Source of the DNA: Rhynochetos jubatus
Taxonomy: Eukaryota; Chordata; Aves; Eurypygiformes; Rhynochetidae
Direction of reading: 5' to 3'
DNA: 64,000 nt
NCBI GenBank assembly: GCA_027574665.1
Contig: CM050672.1
Span: forward strand, 8,788,001 to 8,852,000
Made by a program: the position numbers and the translations under genes. Positions 12,275-37,753 of this stretch are shown here, in pieces (the first letter of the stretch is position 1; each line of letters opens with the position of its first letter). The notes under the pieces were generated by a model. It did no database searches. It had not been told where the DNA came from and saw only the letters and a list, made by a program, of their open reading frames with translations.

Positions 12275-12606
12275 GCCAAAGGCAAAGTTTTATTCCTTTA
12301 TTGATAAACGCTTTCCAGACTCCCCAGACGGGATTGTTCAGTTAAAACCAAAACCGCAAAATACTCTCGACCTAAAGCCCTCGGCGTCCCGCGCAGGGGA
12401 CGGAGGGCAGCCGTTCTGCCCACAGAGGAAAAGCTTGCGAGCCCGCCAGCGCCGGGACACCGGGGGCTGAGAGTTGGCTCGTTAAAGATCTGCAACGTAC
12501 AAAATGCGTGTAACGTAGGATGCGCGGCACGGACTGCAGGCCAGCGAGGAATCCTCAGGCGGCCGGAGCTGATCTCTACGAAAGGGCTATTTGGCTTCTT
12601 CGCAGC
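12275..12606 (-). other. PABPC4: PABPC4 non-coding terminal exon (3'UTR)
   Basis: After the stop codon (13301-13299) the exon continues to a strong donor (GACTG then gtgagt, exon end 13286). The next good acceptor, a pyrimidine tract and CTAG before 12606, opens a final exon that runs to the AATAAA at 12289-12294. Cytoplasmic PABP genes are known to carry most of the 3'UTR on a separate last exon. The exact cleavage site is inferred. Confidence 0.7.
12289..12294 (-). terminator. PABPC4 poly(A) signal
   Basis: Minus-strand AATAAA at the end of the PABPC4 terminal exon (about 12606 down to 12275). Confidence 0.75.
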
Positions 12607-13298
12607 CTAGAGGAAGGGAAGACAAGGGGTTACCCACGGAGCGCACACCCCGCTCCAGGCGCCGGCACTCCCAGCCGTAAGGGCTCCGACAGCCTTCCTG
12701 GGGCGCTGGGCAGCTGCGGATAAGATCCAGTTCTGACCAGGACCTCAGGCCCTTGTGCAGCGAGGCCAGTGACCAGAGCCACTGAGAAATACACGGATGG
12801 AAATCCAAGAGCCCGTGATCGTTACTGACCGCTGTGAGCTGGCACCTGCCCACACCTTCCCAGAGCGCTGAGGGTGCCAGTTCCAGACAACCCTCGGAAA
12901 CACAGACATCGAGAGGGAGAAGAGCCACTGAAAGAATCAGAACCTGATTCAGAACTCAAACAAGGGCCAGCTCCAAACACGGGACACAGCATTTGCTTGG
13001 CCAGGCCTCTGCAGCGAGACGACGTTCCCGACACCAGCGCTCCCACGCGTGCCGTGGGCAGATGATTGTCAGGATAAGGAATGGGAGTTAAGGGCCCGTA
13101 CAGCCTCAGTCACCGCATCCTGTGCCTCATTTTATTTCCCAGATGAGCTGTTTCACGGGACTCATCCCGATACATGCCTGCACCCAGACCTACATGGGCC
13201 CCAGGCTGGCTGCACTCCCCACCAACCATCCTGTATTTACCGATTCTGGAAGCTCTTACAGGCGGCTGAGGACTCAGGCACTCACCAGTCTTCCCGCT

Positions 13299-26280
<12,982 letters not shown>

Positions 26281-26289
26281 GTTGGGGCC

Positions 26290-26780
26290 GCAGCCCGTGT
26301 CCGTCTGCTGGCCACGCTCTCCCCAACGCACCCCAGGGTGCCGTTGGCCGCGAGGGCACACTGCTGGCTCACGGCCATCCTGCTGTCCACCAGGACTCCA
26401 AGGTCCTTGTCCCCGGAGCTGCCCTCCGGCAGGTCAGCCCCAGCCTCGCCTGCTCCGTGGGGCTGCTCCTCCCCACATGCAGCACTTCGCGCTGGCCCTT
26501 ACTGAACTGCATCCCAGGTCTGCCCCCCAGCTCTCCAGCCTGCCCGGGTCACGCTGGACGGCAGCACGGCCTTCTGGCGTGGCGGCCGCTCCTCCCAGTG
26601 CGGTGTGGTCAGCAAACTCTGTGAGAGGACACTCCATCCCTTCGGCCAGGCCAGCTCCCGGGCCGTTTCCGCATATAACGCCACAAGCAGCTGCCGTGGC
26701 TCCGCTGGGAACGGCTTTTCTTCAAAGGCCTTTATCGGCACTGGATCCCCCCCACGGGGGACCCCACGCAGACGGCAGTC
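26290..26780 (-). mobile_element. CR1 retroposon fragment (3' region)
   Basis: Contains the internal CR1 run CCCAGGGTGCCGTTGGCC, CACACTGCTGGCTCACGG, CTGTCCACCAGGACTCC and ACGGCAGCACGGCCTTCTGG, in minus orientation. Similarity fades after about 26645, with a further match near 26730-26780. It lies upstream of the PABPC4 promoter. Confidence 0.8.
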
Positions 26781-28505
26781 CTGCGTCCTCCCGACATGCA
26801 GCACGGGTTGGGGGCACCCTCTGCCCGTGAGGGCCCAAAGCTGCCCCAGGGACCCCACTGCTGTCGCAGCCCTCAAGAGTGCGGGGGACCCCCCGTGCGC
26901 AGCCACGCGGGAGATGGCCCCGTTCGCCCCTCCGCCCCCATCAGCACTGCCGCTGGGAGACCCCGCACGCGGCGGCCCCGCAGGTGGCCCCGCTGACACC
27001 GGCCAACTCGGTCGCTGATGGTCATCATAGAAGAGGGTTTTTCCTTCCAGAACGATCGAAGTTTTCAGCCAAACGCTGGGCCTGGTAGAAGGCTCCTGCT
27101 CCTCAGCCGGGGGAGGTCACCAGCAGAGGGCAGGCCGGGCTCGCTCTGCCAGGACAGGGCGCGAGAGGTTCTGGGACAAGCACCTGGGAGAGCAGGACTC
27201 CCGGAGCACTGGCGGCCTCCCGCAGCCTGGAAGTGGCCTTGTCCCCTCCAAGCGGCAGGCGAAGGCTCGTTGGTCGGGACCTTGTTTTGTTCCAGCCTCG
27301 CTGCCGGCGGAGCGGGCGCAGCGTTTAGCGCCGCGTACCACCGAGCAACCCCGGCCGACGGCGCCCCACGGCCCACGCGTGCCCACAGGCCTCGTCATTA
27401 CCGGCCGTTTTGCCTGAAGAAGGAGGATGAAGAGACTGCGGAGAGTTTGGGGATTTCCCCTACAGGGAAGATCAAACGTTGCCAGGATGTGTTAGAGACA
27501 TTCAGGCTAAGGAAAACCCTGGGAACCAAACCAAGCTCCAGTCCCGGGCTGCTGCTCGAACCACCACGTTGCTGTGGGGAGAAAACCCCCCCGGGCCTGA
27601 ACCGCTGCCCCCCCCACCTGCTCCCGTTTGATCTGCAGTGATCAGGAAGTGGGGTTTCCCCTGTTTTCTCACTAGCCCACGGGACTGGTTTGGATGCCGC
27701 CCTGCAGGGCAGTCGGGTTCCCCTCCCCAGCCAAGGCCACACCAGAGCACTGAGCCCCCGCCGCCACCTCCAGCCGTGTCGCGGCAGCCCAGACATCAGC
27801 GGGACGAGCCGCCAGTGGCCCTGTTACTGCTCTTGGGAGCCTCCCTCCGCTCCCAGATGGATGCTGCGCTGCTCCATCCCAGCTGCACTTGCTCCCTTCC
27901 AGCAATTCCCAGCACAACTCTTACACAGGGATTTGTGGGTGGTTTTGAAAGGCATTTGGGAGTGCGGAGATGTTACGGGAAAGGAAGGCGAGTTCCCACC
28001 ATTCCCTGGAAAACTCCCCCGGCGTCTCTCGGGAGCAGGATGGTTTGCTGGTCCATCCCTCAGCAGAGAAGCTCTCAGCTGGGCTCGCTGCTCAGCCCCA
28101 CGCGTTCCCGGCAGCGGGGGTTGTGCTGGTCCTGCCCTTGGAGCCTGGTGTCAGGGTGCTGCTGGGCCCCGTTTGCTCCTCGCCGTTTCTGCGGACACTG
28201 GCAGCCAAGCGCAACTCTCGGTTCTCCACCCAGGGACTGTGGCCGGCCCTGGGGTGAGCGCTGCTGCCTGCCCGGCTGCGTTTGGCTCACGTCCTGCTCT
28301 GCGGAGCACAGGGCTACCAGGAGTGGTGGCGAGGGAACACGCTGCAGCCGTGCCGCCCGACAAGCCACAGCCGACCTGCTCTGGAGTTTCTCAGGAACTA
28401 CAGCTCACCGGCCGTGAGGCTGGCAGGCCCCGGGGCAGGCGGGGTTAGCGGGAGCGATTCCCATCGACACCACGGTTCACAACCAGGACAGGGGTTCAAA
28501 AGGAC
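26781..28505. other. PABPC4-HEYL intergenic spacer
   Basis: Between the CR1 fragment and the HEYL poly(A) site. No exon, RNA gene or clear repeat was recognised. Confidence 0.55.
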
Positions 28506-28511
28506 TTTATT
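28506..28511 (-). terminator. HEYL poly(A) signal
   Basis: Minus-strand AATAAAG followed about 20-35 bases on by a T/G-rich element (TGTCCTGGTTGTG). This gives a 3'UTR of about 1.8 kb (30304 down to about 28490), which contains no other clear signal. Confidence 0.7.
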
Positions 28512-30304
28512 TGACACCTTTGCTGGATGCCACAGCTCGTGAATCCAGCAGCTCTGCACAGCGTAACGCGAGGCCGGGCTACTTGCTGCGCGCTGTAGCG
28601 TGCCGACCAGCCGCAGGAATCGCCAGGGGCCACAAGGGCCACAAGGGCCGCCTCCGATGTTGTTCAAAGGGAATATGTTGTTCCTGTCTGATTCTGGCGC
28701 TTCGGGGCCAGGCTGAGGAGAAGCCGCAGCGGCATTTCTGCGCACTGAGGGCGATGACGTTCGTCAGAACCCGCGGGAGGGACTCGCTTTCCAAACAACA
28801 GCACTCAGCAGGTACGAGCCGTGGGAGCACAACCAGCTCACCCGCAGCCTGAGTGGCTGACCCATGGCGTGGGGAGAGCCTCTCCCATTCCAGAGATCTC
28901 CCTCTTTTTCACCTTTCTTGGCACTGACCCTTTCAGGCTTCTCTCACTTTTCGTGTCAGGGGTGGTCAAGACTCCTTGGGGTGGGCACGCCCCTGGGTCC
29001 GGGCTGTTCCGCACACGTATCCCAGACAGTCAGGGCACAGAAGCAGGGAGCGGGAGCTGTTGGGGTGAGGGGGGACCCTGGGAGACCCTATCCCAGGCAC
29101 CACAGGAATTAGAGACATGGCCCAGCGTGGCTTGAGAGCTTCAGGTTTCTGTTCCCTCCTGCCCAAAGGAGAGAGGAGGGGAGGGCAGCAGGGGAGCGGG
29201 GCCGTATCTGCAGTTGTCCGGGGACACGCAGGCCAGGGCAGAAAGAGCCCTCGGGAATCAGGACAAGTGCAGACCCAGAGCTCACCGAGGGCTGTGGTGG
29301 GGTTTGGTCCCAGCCCCGGGAGAGGGATGAGCAGTGGGAGAGCAAAGCCTGGCGCTGAAGGAAGAAAACAGACCCCGTGGGAGCAGAGGGTGAGGGGTGC
29401 AGGGCTAAGAGGGAATGCGGGAGGCACTTCAGATGCAGCTGGTCTGCCCCGTTCCCCCCTGGCAGTCATGGCTGGTCAGCAGGAGACAGGAGACAGTGCC
29501 AGCAGGGAGACGGGCAGAAGGAAAGGCCTTTTCTTCACACTTGGGTCGTCAGAGCCTTCCCCTCTGTGACAGACGTCCCTGTGAAACCCTCCGGCTCACC
29601 TCATGCTGCCTCTTCACACCTGGGCCGGGGGCGAGGGCTGCGGCAGGTCCCTCCGGAACCAGCCCTGTTAAGCTGTTGCCTCACTCCACCTTCAGGGTAC
29701 AGAAATGGGAAAAGCTGGAAAAGTGGCGAGGAAAGCTCGGGGATTAGCAGGCAGGCAGTTGGTTCGGGGAGCTGGGGGGGGGGTGTCTCGCCTGCCTTGT
29801 GGGGGGGGCAGCAGTGCTGGGGCCGGGGGGGGGAGCTGTGTCTGTCCCACCACACCAGAACTGGGTGCTGCAGCTGGTGGACACATCATGGGGAATGAAC
29901 GTGAGCGAGTCTCTCTGGCAGCTCCGAGTCCCCAGGGAGGCCAGGCAGGATGTCAAGGCTGGCTGTTTCCCAAGGGCTGTGCTCCACAGGGGGTTGCTGA
30001 AGGAGGGACAGGGCTGGGATCTGCAGCGGCCCCCTCCCTCGCAGCCGGAAGAGTCTGGAGTGCAGCCGCGTACAGACAAGTGCATCGAACTGGCCGTGAT
30101 TTCCATTTGCGGGCATCACGAGGGAGAGGAGGTGTGACACTGAGGCAAGGAAGGTGGTGCAGGAGCAAGGGAAGAGTCAAGGGAATTTTCTTTGGGGATC
30201 CTTGGCTTTGCAAAGCAGGGAAGACGCTTTTTCAGCTGAGTTTGTTCTTAGGCCTGTGGGCAATGAGTGCTGAACAATTCCTGTCTCCAAAGGGGAGGGG
30301 AGGG

Positions 30305-33300
30305 TCAGAAAGCCCCGATTTCAGTTGCCCAGGAACGGCAGATTCTGGATGTCCCAACCCTGACTCCAGGTCCCTGCGCAGCAGTGCCCAAGGCAGGAGG
30401 CACCACGTAAGCCGGTGGAACAGGGACGCTGGCGGAGGCTGGCGAGAAGAGGAAGGTGGTGATTTGGCTGCTCTTGGATGAACTCTCTCTCAAAATGCCT
30501 GCTGGCGACGGCATCCTGGGCACGGCTGCTACAGCTGCAGGTGAGCCCGTGCCTCGGGCTCTCCGGCTGGAAGAGGCCACCCTGCCGGCCAGGAAGCTTC
30601 GGCGAGCTGGCAGCATGTTGCTGGGGACACGGCGAAGCGGGGCTGGCCTCACAGCAGGGCTTGGGTAAACCAGGGAAGATGCAGTCAAAACAAGTGGAGC
30701 GGGAGCAGCCTCCCTCCGGGGGATCTGCACGGGGCCAGCGGCACTGTGGAGGAAGGACCAAGGCCATGCCTGGATGGGCAGAAGGGACGTGGCCACAGGC
30801 GAAGGCTCCATTTCTGCCACGTAATTATTCAGGTGGGAGAGAAGTCGCAGGCGGATGGGGTCGGTGGCATTTTGGCCCTCGAGGATGCCCAGGTACCTGA
30901 CAACTTCGGTGAGACACTCGCGGAAGCCTATGCTCCTGTAATCCACGGCCAGAGCTCGAGCATCTAAGAAGCCTGTAGGGAGAGGACACAGGTGACAGTG
31001 AATCCGGGCAGAGCTCAGGAATGTGCCTCGGCTCCACTACCCTCTCCAACGCCCTGTGTATTTCACTTGAGACACTTTGCTGCCATGTGACATTCCCGAA
31101 GCAGATCGCCAAGTGGGTGTCCGAAAGGACTGGACAGCAGCGTGCATGAGAACAGCGTCTGCAGTTATCTCATCGGGACAAAACTGCCAGGGCCACGAGG
31201 CCTCTTACTCCAGCACGTGAGACCAGAAAGAGGGTTCATGAACCATGCGCAGGAAGGGAGAGTTGTCTCCTCTTGGACTGTCAGTTACTGCTGCTGGGGA
31301 TGCGACTGGGCTGGACGGGCACTGGGTCCCTCTCTGCAAACGGACCATCCCGGGCCTGCAGAACAGGGCACACTGTGTCTCTCTGAGGCACAGCTCAGCA
31401 CCGTTTTCCTCTGCCTGGGTCCCGGTCCTTAGCCTGCACTCAAACAGCGGGCTGGCCCTCGGCCACGGGACAGCAGCAGAACCAAGACTGCTGGGCCAAG
31501 ACAGCTCCAAGCCACAAAAATTAATCAGAGAAAACACAAACGACAGCTGATTTTTAGGCTGCTTCCTACTTGTGGCTTCAGGAGACGATAAGGAACACAG
31601 AAGAGAACGTTGCTGGATCACTCTGCATGCCAGGGTCCCCGTGACAACATGGCCCTTTGTTGCAGTGCAGTCAAACTGAACATCTAAACTGATGTTCCAG
31701 ACCAAGTCACAGCTCTGAACCAAAGCTTGGATGCCAGCAACGTCCCCAGTGAGCCAAAAGTGGGTGGTGAGCAAGCCAGAGGCCTCTCCACTGGAGCTGT
31801 AATGTCCATGCCAGTGACTGGAACAGGACAGAGGGTCTGTGCTGAGGCTTCGGTACAAATAAGATCTTTGTTGAATTCTGCACAGGGCTCCCTCCCTCTC
31901 CTCACAACACCACCAGGAACAGCAAGGCCTTGTTTGTCCGCAGTCCCGTGCAGAACACAGCCTCTGCAGGGTGCGTGGCCGGGGAGGAGGCAGCTCAGGC
32001 TCGTTTCTCGGGAAGCAGACTGCGTTTCTGAGCAGGACTCAGCGTGGCGCTGGCTGGGGTGTGGCAGCAGCAGCGGTGCTGTCCCTGTGGGTCTTTGGGA
32101 CTTGCAGTCCCACATACCCCGGACTTCCAAACACATGCACGGGACGCTGACCCGTACGTTGGACTAAGAAAAACAACAGCGCCGGAAACGTCCACCGGCC
32201 CCTTCGAACCACACTGCCTTGGGAAGGCAGCAGGGCAGCATTCCTCCTGGTAGTGGTCCTGCCTGCTGCTGAGGCTGGAGGGGGATCATAGAATCACAGC
32301 ACAGTTTGGGTTGGAAGGGACCTTAAAGATCATCCAGTTCCCACCCCCCTGCCAGGGGCAGGGACACCCTCCATAGCCCAGGTGGCTCCCAGCCTCATCC
32401 AGCCTGGCCTTGGACACTTCCAGGGATGGGGCATCCACAGCTTCTCTGGGCAACCTGTCCCAGTGCCCCCCCCACCCTCTGCAGGAAGAATTTCTTCCCG
32501 ATATCTAATTTATATCTCCTCATTTTCCATTTAAACCTGTTACCCCTTGTCCTGTCACTCCCTGCCCTTGGGAAAAGCCCCCTCCAGCTTTCCTGTAGCC
32601 CCCCAGGCACTGGAAGGGGCTCTGAGGTCTCCCTGGAGCCTTCCCTTCTCCAGGCTGAACCCCCCAACACCCCCAGCCTGTCCCCATGGCAGAGGGGCTC
32701 CAGCCCTCGCCACATCTCTGTGGCCTTCTCTGGACTCGCTCCAACCGGTCTATATCCTACATCCTTCTTATGCTGAGGGCTCCTTCCAGGCCTGCACCCT
32801 CTCCTCACCAGGATCCTTCCTTGGTTCTTACCTGTTCCTCCAGTGGCGTGAAGCATTTTTAAATGATCTACCGTCATTTGTAGAATTTCTGCCTTCTCCA
32901 GCTTGGAAGACCCCTGAGTGTTGGGAGCAGGAAAAAACCCAATTAACGGTACGGCCTAGGCTCTTGTGCCTCCCAGGAGCTGGGTTTTGCCCCAGGACCT
33001 CCCAGAAACCCTCCCGAAGCCCAGGAGCACACAGATGCCCAGATCTGGGCACTGGCTCTGGTTTTTCCACCAAGCGAATAGAAAATGGAGCTCCTTCCCA
33101 CGAATCCCTGATGCAAATCGAAACCCCACGTTTCTGTGCATCTTCACATCTGCAAAACACTTTCTGGCCTGAATTTGCCCCCTCTAGGTCTCCTGAGTAT
33201 CTGTTAATGTTGTTTTACCACCCACTTTCCCCATTCCCTGAGGGATGATGACAAGGGAGACACAGCCATGCCCCCCTCTACCCTTCCGAGGATGGGTGGA

Positions 33301-36300
33301 AACTGTGGACGCACACGCACCTGCTTCTCGAAGGCGGTGGGCACCAGGCGCCGCAGTTCGGAGAGGCTGCTGTTGATCCGGTCGCGGCGCCGCTTCTCAA
33401 TGATCTGTGGGAGATTTCCAAGGGGAGAGAAGAAATGGTGGGCATCGACGGCCACAGCTCAGGGGTCCACAGCCCCCGCTGACAGCTGCAGCAGGTCGAG
33501 AGACGCTTTGAGCGGGGCCATTTGAATGTTTTGGGTGCCAAAGCTGAGCAAGGAGACGTGGCACGGCGGGTGTGACAGCCCTGGGTGACCCTGTCCCACC
33601 TCTGGCTCCACCCCTTTCTGCTGGATTTGGGGCCAAACCTCTGAAAAAAGTTGGCTGTGAGGAGAATTCTGCAGGAGATGGAGCAGGGAACAGTGTCAAG
33701 TGGATTTTACACGGCGTCCCCCCAGTATGGACGTGCCAGCAGCACCCCCCGCGCAGGGAACGTCACGAGGAGCCCTGGCACACAGCTGGGACCAGCCTGA
33801 CCCTCCCCCGAGAGACAGCACAGCCAAGGTCAAGGCAAACGAGACTCACCCCTCTCCTCTTCTTCCTGGCTTGTATCTGAGATGTCATAGTGGGAGACAC
33901 AGACCTGGAGACGTGGCTGGGAAGGGAGAAGAGTGAATCATTTCCTGCGCTAGCTGAGACCGCCGTTGCACATCTGCTCTGCACGCGCCTGCCATCTGCG
34001 GTTTCCCCCCCAAACCCTTTTCTGTGGTTCCCATCTCGGTTTTACCCACAACACAGAGCTCAGGAATTGGGGATGGGGAGCCAAGCAGAGACGTGAATCC
34101 CACTCTCTCCCCACCAAGTGTCTCCCGCCAGCCTGGGACCACGCGGCGCATCCACCACCAGGCACACAACCTTCGGTCTCAGTCCGTGCTGGTGTCTCCA
34201 CGGGGCTGGAGAAGCAGCAATCCGAGCTCCGGAGCCACAGCCTTTTTGTTCCGCCGTGTGCGAGCCTCCCAGCTCTCACGTCTGCCTTGCCCTGCCTGCC
34301 GGGCTCTGCCTCTCGCGGCGGCGCGAGCGGGTACCCCAGCTCCTGGGCGAGGCTGGTGGCAGCGCTGATGTGGTTCCTGGGGGCTTCCTGGAGAGTCTCT
34401 GCACAAACCACCATTTCTGGGGTTTTTGAAGTGATATTTGAAGTGCAGGGACACCCCTGACCCAGCCAGAGAGGGGCCAGGACCTGGGCAGGGGGATCCG
34501 CCGGCAGGAGGTGATGGAGCAGGGACCCTGCGGGTTGGCCAGCAGCCCTGGGGCCAACTCTGGCTCGAGGGACAGGGTGGGGACAGGCTGAGGAGAAGGG
34601 TCCCACAAACCACCCGGTGCTTCCGGGCACAGATGAGGATGGAGACACCGAAGGTCAGCACCAGACATGCACGGGGAGGCACAGTTCAATCCTTAGGCCT
34701 CCACGGAGGTGAAGTCTCTGTGAGGATGGATGGATGGATGGATGGATGGATGGATGGATGGATGGATGGATGGATGGATGGATGGATAACTGGGTGTTGG
34801 AAACCCCTTGGAGCCAAACCCCCACTGCCTGGGGGGAGCTGTCTGGGTCATCTTCCACTTCCCCCGAGCGGGGTTTCTCCCCCTGGAAAGTGGGACTGGC
34901 TCAGGGCTCTCTCCTGCCTTCCCAAACTTGGCGCAGGGATGTTAGCCCACAGGTGAGAAGACAGCCTGCAGCCCCGGCCAGCCCCGGCCAGCCCCGGCCA
35001 GCCCTGTGCTCCAGAGGGGCTTGGACACAGCGCGAGATGTACAGATCTGGAAAGGGGCTGCTGGTTCACCCCATCAAACCAAACACTGTCCAGTTTTAAC
35101 AGCAGCCGGTTAAAGATGTTCATGCAGGGGCAGCGTGGACCGTGAAGGCGTAACCAGTCCAACCTCAGCCCGTGACAGAGACACTTTTTAGGCCCAAGCA
35201 AGGCGCTTTCAGAACTGGCTTCAGGCAATCACACACAACAACACGCTCTTCCACCGCCTGCTCCGCTCCTGGCCGTACGGGGACCCTGCGGCTGCTGGGG
35301 GCCCTCTGGGCAGAGGCGCATCGCTGGCGCACAGCAACGCGTGTATGGTGAGCCCAGAGGTGGGAACGGGCTCTGCGCGGGCGCGGGGGGCTGTAGCACG
35401 GGGGGTGGGAGCCACCGGCAGCGCGGGAACGTGGCGTGCGCGCTCTTGGACAGCGTTTGGAACGCTTCGCAGAGCTGCCTGGCCGCGTTGCTCGTTGTGA
35501 GCTGCAGGCCCGGACGGGGATATGCAGTGTAGGCACCGTAACTGCATTCCCTGGGGATGGGAACCTCGCTGTGCTCTCCGCTTGTGGAGTCCCGAAGCGG
35601 GACTTCGGCTGCTTATCCCAAACCAGAAGCAAGAAAACCAAAACCCCAAACCATGCACCATCTCGCGCTCCTGCAGCGATCCCGGCGTCCAAACTCACTG
35701 CACACACCGAACCCTCACCCGGAGGGTCAACTGGAGCGACTCATCCTGGTTCTACAGGGGAACTGTTTGCCCAAACCACGCAACCGACGGGGCTGGGCAC
35801 CCCGGCAGAGCCCGATGGCCTTCCCCTGCCCGAATCCACCCTGCTCCCCGCCTGGAAGCGATTCCGCAGGCCCAATCCTGTGCAGGACCGCGCGACTCGG
35901 GGTGGGAACTCGCCGGGGCAGGAACGCGCGTCTTGGTGGTGTGTTTGCGTGACAATGCAACAACGTAAACGTGTACAAACGGCACCAGGTCACGGCGCTG
36001 CCCGGTTCCACAGCTGGCTTGATCCGACAAAGCCATTAGCAGCACCAGGGAGATCAAAAATCCATTGGTGCCACTCACCCCCATAAAACGATGGGAATTC
36101 CTCTGCTCCGCAGGCCCCAGGGGCTCCGTGCGCTGCAGCGCCGGACAGAGCTGGGCTGGGCTTCACCTGTGGCGGGATGGAGGTAAAGCACTGACACACG
36201 GGGGAACCCTGCACGGGGTCGATGGGTTTGTGCGGGACGTGCCCAGCTCTGCCGGGGGCCGCAGCTGTGAAGCGGAATTGAATCCCACGCGACCCTGAGT

Positions 36301-37273
36301 TGGGCACTGGGCAACTGCCCTGCTCAGGATGCCAAGGGAATGGATTTGTCTGGGGCCTTGCTGGACACGGAGGGAGGGGGATACTTGGCTACTGAAACGG
36401 GTTCAAAAGTAGCTGATTTTTGGCTGAAAACACGTAACAGAGCCCGTCCTTCGCCCCCGGTGCAGCCTGTGTGCCCGGAGCCCCGGCTAGCGCAGCACGG
36501 GACCGCGGGTGGCGAGCGGAGCCCAGGGATGTCCTTTGCCAGTGGAGCCAGAGCCCAGGAAAGCGCGATGCAGCCCGCGAACCCCGCCGGGCTCCTGCCC
36601 TCCCCGTCGCACCGAGCGGCAAAGCCCCGGAGCCCAAAGCGCAGCTCAGCAGCGCCGGGACGGGGCCTGCGACCGGCGCCCCCCGGTCGGCCCGCGCCCC
36701 CGGGGCCCTACAGATGCAGCGGCGGAGCAGCCGCCTTTCTCACGCGAAACCACCCGCTTCTCCCACATTCCCTGGAGCCTTGGGTCTCCGGGACTGCACT
36801 GACGGGTGGTCGTACGGGCAGCCGGGTTCCCGCTAAGGAAGGTCGGAGCTGCCCTTCTGCCCCTCGGGCAGGAGAAGGCGACCGCGCCGGCTCTAACGGG
36901 GCGCTTTCCCGAGCGCCATCAGCTCCTCCCGCCGCCCTCTCCCCGCGCTGCCGGCATCCGCCCGCCGCGCACTCGGGAGCGACCCCCCGCCCCTGCCCAG
37001 CCCGAGGGGGCTCCCCGCGGTGCCGGGCGAGCCGGCGGCGGGGGCCGGTGCTCCCCCTGCCGCGCCTCGGGGAGCCGCTGCAGGCGCCGTGCCCAGGGCC
37101 GGGGGACGCCGCTCCGGCCCGGGGTCCCCGCAGGATGCCGACCCCAGCACCCGACTTCGCCCGGCCGCCGTGGGACCCAGCCCACCCCCTCACCTGTACT
37201 CCTCCTCCCGACCCACGTCGATGGTGCCGTCGGACTCCGTGTCGGACGAGCTCTCCTCGCACAGCCGCTTCAT
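30305..37273 (-). CDS. HEYL: Hairy/enhancer-of-split related with YRPW-like motif (bHLH-Orange repressor)
   Basis: Nuclear transcriptional repressor acting downstream of Notch. Exons: 37273-37194, 33916-33850, 33404-33321, 32913-32832, 30972-30305 (TGA). The sum is 981 nt, or 326 aa (human 328). The bHLH spans about residues 43-98, with Gly at the HEY-type position ([16 protein letters not shown]) instead of the Pro of HES proteins. The second helix ends [17 protein letters not shown]. The Orange domain spans about 115-150 ([18 protein letters not shown]). The C-terminal half is Pro/Ser/Ala/Arg-rich. The protein ends in TEIGAF but lacks a true YRPW, having CRSW, as expected for HEYL rather than HEY1 or HEY2. 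Intron 1 is 3.3 kb. A CR1 copy lies just after exon 4. Confidence 0.96.
32286..32782 (-). mobile_element. CR1 retroposon, 3' part
   Basis: Clear avian CR1 in minus orientation: ATCATAGAATCACAG tail, TTTGGGTTGGAAGGGACC, CATCCAGCCTGGCCTTGGAC, TTCTCCAGGCTGAACCCC and TCTGGACTCGCTCCAAC. About 500 bp are kept. It sits in HEYL intron 4, ending about 50 bases from the exon 4 donor (exon end 32832). Confidence 0.95.
34723..34788. repeat. (GGAT)n microsatellite
   Basis: About 16 perfect units of GGAT/GATG in HEYL intron 1. Confidence 0.97.
34974..35004. repeat. 10-bp CCAGCCCCGG tandem repeat
   Basis: Three to four perfect copies of CCGGCCAGCC in HEYL intron 1. Confidence 0.85.
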
Positions 37274-37560
37274 CCTCGCGGGCGGTGCCGGGCGGCCGCG
37301 AACCCGCAGAGAGGAGAGAGCGCTGGGCTCGGCGGGGCTGCCCCACGCGTGTCCCCGGGGGCCACCGCCGTCCCTGCCCGGGCTGCGCGGCGGAGCCGGC
37401 CCCGGCCCGTGCCCGCGCTCTGCCTCCCGGCCCCGGTGCTCCCCGCCCGCCTCCCGGCACGTCCCGGCCCCCGGTTCAGGGGTTAATGAGACATCCCGGG
37501 AGTGACGGAGTACGCGCCGGCGCTCCCAGGTTCCCAGGCTCCCCCCCCCCCCGCCTCCTC
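36450..37560 (-). promoter_or_regulatory. HEYL CpG island
   Basis: CpG-dense interval spanning HEYL exon 1 and the start of intron 1. It keeps long frames open on both strands, which explains several spurious open frames here. No TATA box is obvious close to the ATG at 37273. Confidence 0.7.
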
Positions 37561-37691
37561 CCGCTGGCTGCTCGAAATCCCAAGTCTTCCTGTAAAAGGA
37601 ACAGTCTGTGTGAACCGTCTCATGTCCCCCCACCCCCAACCCTCCCCATGGCCCCCCCTTCTCCCCACGGCCCCCCTTCCACCCGCCGCAC

Positions 37692-37753
37692 ATTGGCCTC
37701 AGCCCCAGTTTAAAGGGACCAGTGACCTCACTGGCAACAGAAAACCGTGGGAA
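37692..37753 (-). promoter_or_regulatory. HEYL upstream elements: RBPJ and CCAAT sites
   Basis: Plus-strand CGTGGGAA (37746-37753) is the TTCCCACG consensus for the Notch mediator RBPJ on the HEYL strand. It lies about 475 bases before the ATG. CCAAT (minus, 37696-37692) and a TTTAAA (37710-37715) lie between it and the gene. Use in vivo is inferred from HEYL being a Notch target. Confidence 0.45.

Noticed and set aside
10640-12304. Open frame of 554 codons on the plus strand
   Set aside because: It runs antisense over PPIE exons, the intron 3 minisatellite and the CpG island. Its repetitive Gly/Lys/Arg/Glu section is the minisatellite; no protein family fits.
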